Part shown: piece by piece, positions 61,989-64,000 of the stretch
Layout of the letters: each line of letters begins with the position of its first letter
Numbering within the stretch: position 1 is the first letter of the stretch
Assembly (NCBI RefSeq): GCF_021730435.1
Contig: NZ_JABWGX010000010.1
Span: 90,852 to 154,851, forward strand
DNA length: 64,000 nucleotides
DNA from: Xanthobacter agilis
GTDB taxonomy: Bacteria > Pseudomonadota > Alphaproteobacteria > Rhizobiales > Xanthobacteraceae
Reading direction: 5' to 3'
Made by a program: the position numbers and the translations under genes
Notes under the pieces: model-generated
The model's database searches: none
The model's input: only the letters and a program-made list of their open reading frames with translations
What the model was told of the DNA's origin: nothing

Positions 61989-63464
61989 ATGCGCGCTTCG
62001 AAAGCCGACCAGCCAGCGACGACTTTGCCGCCTCTCCGCCGGCGCAGGTTCAGCCTCTCGGCGAAGCTGCTGCTGCTGACGGTGGTGGTGGTGGCGGCGG
62101 TGGAAACGGCCGTGCTGGTGCCGACTATCGCCAATTTCCGTATCGCCTGGCTGTCCGACCGCCTCGCCGCCGCCCGCACCGCCGCTTTGGTGCTCGACGC
62201 GGCGCCTCAGGACAGCATTCCCATGGATCTTACCCGCCAGCTTCTGGCAAGCGTGGGGGCCAAGGTGATCGTGGTGAAGCGCGAGGACACCCGGCGGCTG
62301 CTCGCCATGTCGGACATGCCGCCCCAGGCCGACGTGCATCTCGACATGCGCGACCTCACCTTGGTGGGGGCCGTCTGCGGCGCGCTGGACACCCTGACCG
62401 CGGCGGACGGGCGCATCCTGCGGGTGGTGGGTGATCCGCCATCGGGCGCGGATTTCATCGAGATCGTGCTGTCGGAGACGCCGTTGAAGCGGGCGCTGCT
62501 GCGCTTCACCGTCACCACGCTGCTGGTGTCGCTGCTGGTGGCCGGGGTGGCGGGGGCCCTGGTCTATTTCAGCCTCAACGCCTTGTTCGTGCGCCCCATG
62601 CGGCGGCTGACCGAACGTATGTCGGCATTCCGCGAAAATCCGGAGGATGCTTCGCGCATCATCGTGCCCAGCGGCCGCAGTGACGAGATCGGCACCGCCG
62701 AGGAGACCCTGGAGGAATTGCAGCGGGCGCTGTCCCAGACCCTCAGCCAGAAGAGCCATCTGGCGGCGTTGGGGCTCGCCGTCTCCAAGATCAACCACGA
62801 TCTGCGCAATCTGCTGGCCTCGGCGCAGCTTTTGTCGGACCGTCTGGCGTCGCTGCCGGACCCGACGGTGCAGCGCTTCGCGCCGAAGCTGCTGGCGGCG
62901 CTCGACCGCGCCATCACCTATTGCGAGCAGACCTTGTCCTATGGCCGGGCCATGGAGCCGTTGCCGGACCGGCGGGAGGTCGATCTCGCCCGCCTGCTCG
63001 ACGAGGTGCGGGAGACGCTGGGCCTGGGCGGCGGAACGGGCATCGGCTGGGTGGTGTCGCTGGAGCCGGGGCTGAAGGTGGATGCCGACCCGGACCAATT
63101 GTTTCGCGTGATCCTGAACATCGCCCGCAACGCCGTGCAGGCGCTGGAGGCGCGCGCGCCGCTCGATCCGGAACGGGACCAGATCCGCATCAAGGCGAAG
63201 CGGCTCGGCACCACGGTGCAGATCGAAGTGGCCGACACCGGTCCCGGCATTCCGCCGGAGCGCCGCGCGCATCTGTTCGAAGCGTTCGTGTCGTCGGCGC
63301 GGCGCGGCGGCACCGGCCTCGGCCTACCCATCGCCGACGAACTGGTGCGGGCGCACGGCGGTGAGATCCGGCTCATCGACAGCGCGGTGGGCACGGCGTT
63401 CCAGATCCTGCTGCCGGATCAGGCCGCGGAAGGGCGGCAGCGCCCGGAGCGGCTTCGGGCCTGA
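61989..63464 (+). CDS. Sensor histidine kinase
   Basis: A 491-residue two-TM kinase. TM1 is about 24-46 (LSAKLLLLTVVVVAAVETAVLV), a periplasmic domain follows, TM2 is about 176-198 (LLVSLLVAGVAGALVYFSL), then a HAMP-like region (FVRPMRRLTERMSAFRENP). The phospho-acceptor is His270 in AVSKINHDLRNLLASAQLLSDRL; the NHDLRN box marks the HPK4-like group rather than the usual HELRTP. The ATPase domain has NIARNAVQALE, VADTGPGIPPE and GGTGLGLPIADELVRAHGG. No partner response regulator is adjacent. It sits behind the PTS genes, as in several Hyphomicrobiales. Confidence 0.9.
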   Translation: MRASKADQPATTLPPLRRRRFSLSAKLLLLTVVVVAAVETAVLVPTIANFRIAWLSDRLAAARTAALVLDAAPQDSIPMDLTRQLLASVGAKVIVVKREDTRRLLAMSDMPPQADVHLDMRDLTLVGAVCGALDTLTAADGRILRVVGDPPSGADFIEIVLSETPLKRALLRFTVTTLLVSLLVAGVAGALVYFSLNALFVRPMRRLTERMSAFRENPEDASRIIVPSGRSDEIGTAEETLEELQRALSQTLSQKSHLAALGLAVSKINHDLRNLLASAQLLSDRLASLPDPTVQRFAPKLLAALDRAITYCEQTLSYGRAMEPLPDRREVDLARLLDEVRETLGLGGGTGIGWVVSLEPGLKVDADPDQLFRVILNIARNAVQALEARAPLDPERDQIRIKAKRLGTTVQIEVADTGPGIPPERRAHLFEAFVSSARRGGTGLGLPIADELVRAHGGEIRLIDSAVGTAFQILLPDQAAEGRQRPERLRA

Positions 63465-63653
63465 GGCGGTCTAGAGGGGTGGTTATCCACAGTTTGGAGT
63501 GGCTTGGCGAGGTGTTTGCCCTCTGGTGCTTGCGCGTTCCGACGAAAAGGCGTAGCAGACGGACCTCGCCAGCGGAGAGATCCGCTGCGGGTTCCCGGGA
63601 GGCTCCCACCTCCAGGCCCTGGCGCCCAGCCGCCAAGTCCTCAAGGGAATGAT

Positions 63654-63730
63654 GCGCCGGTAGCTCAGCTGGATAGAGCACCAGACTACGAATCTGGGGG
63701 TCGGGAGTTCGAATCTTCCCCGGCGCGCCA
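63654..63730 (+). tRNA. tRNA-Arg (ACG)
   Basis: Complete 77-base cloverleaf: acceptor GCGCCGG/CCGGCGC, D-arm GCTC/GAGC, anticodon stem CCAGA/TCTGG with loop CTACGAA (anticodon ACG), T-arm GGGAG/CTTCC with TTCGAAT loop, discriminator G, encoded CCA. Confidence 0.97.
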
Positions 63731-63961
63731 TTAAAATCAGAGACTTAGCGTCTAGAGTCAAGTCGCCCAAGAATCCCAAGTCATTGCAAGTCACCAGCCG
63801 GAAAGCCGCAGGGAATGCCATCGCCAGAGGGGCTGGCGTGTCGCCTCTTTGTCTTCTCCATGTATATTCATGGTTTGTTCTAGGCCGTAGTGACGATTTA
63901 GGGATTTGGGATTCCCAAGTGGTCGCAAATCAGATTCAACGCTGATTTTGGAGGATCGGCG

Positions 63962-64000
63962 ATGGATTGCGATGCTCTTCGGGATGATCAGTGGGAGCGG
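63962..64000 (+). mobile_element. 5' end of an IS5-like transposase gene
   Basis: The last 39 bases encode MDCDALRDDQWER, the characteristic opening of IS5-family (DDE) transposases, whose N-termini contain a DxQWER motif. The gene runs off the window. GGAGGATC at 63950-63957 is the ribosome site. The left end of the element probably lies within 63880-63960, but its terminal repeat cannot be fixed without the right end. It is about 230 bases downstream of tRNA-Arg. Confidence 0.7.

Noticed and set aside
63483..63491. Perfect DnaA box TTATCCACA
   Set aside because: Only one copy is seen, between a kinase gene and a tRNA, without an AT-rich unwinding region, further boxes or origin-linked genes. 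A single match can occur by chance.

Overview
This 64 kb window is chromosomal DNA from a GC-rich alphaproteobacterium of the order Hyphomicrobiales (Rhizobiales). The gene content would suit a Xanthobacter-, Azorhizobium- or Ancylobacter-like member of Xanthobacteraceae, but the genus cannot be fixed from sequence alone. Order-level markers are CpdR, the ChvG/ChvI-HprK-EIIA-HPr cluster, paired BA14K proteins, αr8/MmgR-type small RNAs and a ROSE-controlled Hsp20. Nearly all the DNA is well-packed core or accessory-metabolic sequence. The only mobile element is a transposase start at the extreme right end.

Left third (1-20 kb): a branched-chain-amino-acid-type (Liv) ABC importer is interleaved with two AMP-forming CoA ligases, suggesting import and CoA activation of an organic, perhaps aromatic, acid. 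Then come ferrochelatase, tRNA-Val, CpdR and an N-formylglutamate amidohydrolase-like gene. A 1.3 kb non-coding region carries two tandem MmgR/αr8-type sRNA genes on the minus strand, next to a HisN/SuhB-family phosphatase. Next are a lipase-like hydrolase, an Hsp20 gene with a textbook ROSE RNA thermometer, a D-2-hydroxyacid dehydrogenase, an amino-acid ABC transporter with a fused binding protein-permease, and a TetR/RND efflux operon with matching operators.

Middle (20-45 kb): RND pump, HdeD-like and DUF1345 membrane proteins and an L,D-transpeptidase. An ArsR-methyltransferase fusion starts an operon with metF, followed by metH; a near-perfect 30-bp palindrome lies over its start codon. 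A YeeE/YedE pair with an SQR-like flavoprotein forms a sulfur operon. The minus-strand block lptF-lptG-lptD-surA-pdxA-rsmA links LPS export, outer-membrane folding, B6 synthesis and rRNA methylation.

Right third (45-64 kb): an autoregulated TetR gene, a lipid kinase, TerC, and puuB/puuA-like putrescine catabolism genes. infC appears to start at ATT. Two divergent BA14K genes share a 90-bp inverted 3' repeat. The block closes with pckA, a HugZ-like protein, chvI-chvG-hprK-EIIA-HPr, another histidine kinase, tRNA-Arg(ACG) and the first codons of an IS5-like transposase.

No wholly new multi-gene system was recognised. The most rewarding signals are regulatory: the duplicated sRNA locus with compensatory base changes, the ROSE thermometer, the operator/leaderless start of the ArsR-methyltransferase-metF operon, the two TetR operator pairs, and the hairpins and inverted repeat around the BA14K genes.
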